This document shows, one piece after another, positions 5,948-6,104 of a stretch of 6,104 bases of DNA (the first letter of the stretch is position 1; each line of letters starts with the position of its first letter). The notes below the pieces were generated by a model. It worked only from the letters and a program-made list of their open reading frames with translations, ran no database searches and was not told the DNA's origin. The translations under genes were made by a program, and so were the position numbers. Source of the stretch: Rhodospirillaceae bacterium (GTDB lineage Bacteria > Pseudomonadota > Alphaproteobacteria > SP197); contig JABIUG010000489.1 of NCBI GenBank assembly GCA_018700655.1, positions 1-6,104 of the forward strand, read 5' to 3'.

Positions 5948-6104
5948 CCCGGATCGGGTTCGAGAAACAGCGTCAGGACGCCGGTATAGGCGTAGAGCCG
6001 GTCAAATGAGATCTCCCCGTTGCCGAAGAAACCGATAATCGGGAGGTCGCCCAGGACATCCTGGATGATCGCCATCTCGCGCCCCTCTTCTCCGAACATC
6101 CCCG
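5944..6104 (-). CDS. FIST-domain signalling protein, C-terminal 52 residues only
   Basis: Read on the minus strand, a frame enters from the right edge and ends at TAG (5946-5944) after 52 full codons. The sequence contains DVLGDLPIIGFFGNGEI (15-31) and RLYAYTGVLTLFLEP (35-49). These resemble the end of the FIST_C domain, where a GFF/Y-x-x-GEI strand and a YTG(V/A)L strand close the fold. FIST proteins (about 380-400 residues) are predicted intracellular sensory proteins that bind small ligands such as amino acids. Start, promoter and most of the protein lie outside the window, and no frame damage is seen in this part. The gene converges on the DUF3179 gene, and the two stops share bases in CTAA (5944-5947). 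The family call rests on a short stretch, so it is good but not certain. Confidence 0.7.
   Translation of the reverse strand, partial: GMFGEEGREMAIIQDVLGDLPIIGFFGNGEISFDRLYAYTGVLTLFLEPDPG
5946..5960. terminator. Short perfect hairpin at the convergent gene junction, possible bidirectional terminator
   Basis: AACCCG, loop GAT, CGGGTT: a perfect 6-base stem starting within the DUF3179 stop codon and lying in the last codons of the FIST gene. The position between convergent genes suits a terminator. There is no T-tract on either side, so intrinsic termination would be weak. Confidence 0.28.

Overview
The window looks like a piece of a GC-rich proteobacterial chromosome, most likely alphaproteobacterial. 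This is inferred from the strong G/C bias at third codon positions and the mix of families (class III aminotransferase, GT4-like glycosyltransferase, DUF3179, FIST). No rRNA or other taxonomic marker is present. The DNA is densely coding, with no gene-free stretch above about 120 bases, and I see no tRNA, IS element, CRISPR array or phage gene.

Left part (1-3573): a small metabolic locus arranged around a divergent promoter region (2132-2253). Leftward run an EamA/DMT-type membrane transporter (1226-2131) and, 13 bases behind its stop codon, an AtzA/TrzN/SsnA-type amidohydrolase (1212 to beyond the left edge). Rightward runs a class III, PLP-dependent aminotransferase (2254-3573). The spacer holds a perfect 6-4-6 inverted repeat and back-to-back promoter-like hexamers, so the three genes could share control. 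A transporter, a hydrolase/deaminase and an aminotransferase together suggest uptake or export and conversion of an amine or N-heterocyclic compound. The substrate cannot be named from sequence.

Middle (3570-4865): a GT4-like glycosyltransferase whose natural start appears to overlap the aminotransferase stop (ATGA). Its frame carries an in-frame amber codon at codon 11 (3600-3602). The sequence also passes from the middle of the GT-B fold directly to a C-terminal tail, apparently without the C-terminal nucleotide-sugar-binding core. Both point to a decaying gene, although the frame is otherwise open to 4865.

Right part (4958-6104): a secreted DUF3179 protein with a clear Sec signal peptide and a CPLC motif. 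It converges with the C-terminal end of a FIST-domain gene entering from the right. Their stop codons interlock in CTAA, and a short perfect hairpin follows immediately.

Nothing here amounts to a proven new system. The best leads are the interrupted, internally shortened glycosyltransferase and the divergent transporter/amidohydrolase/aminotransferase locus with its palindromic control region.
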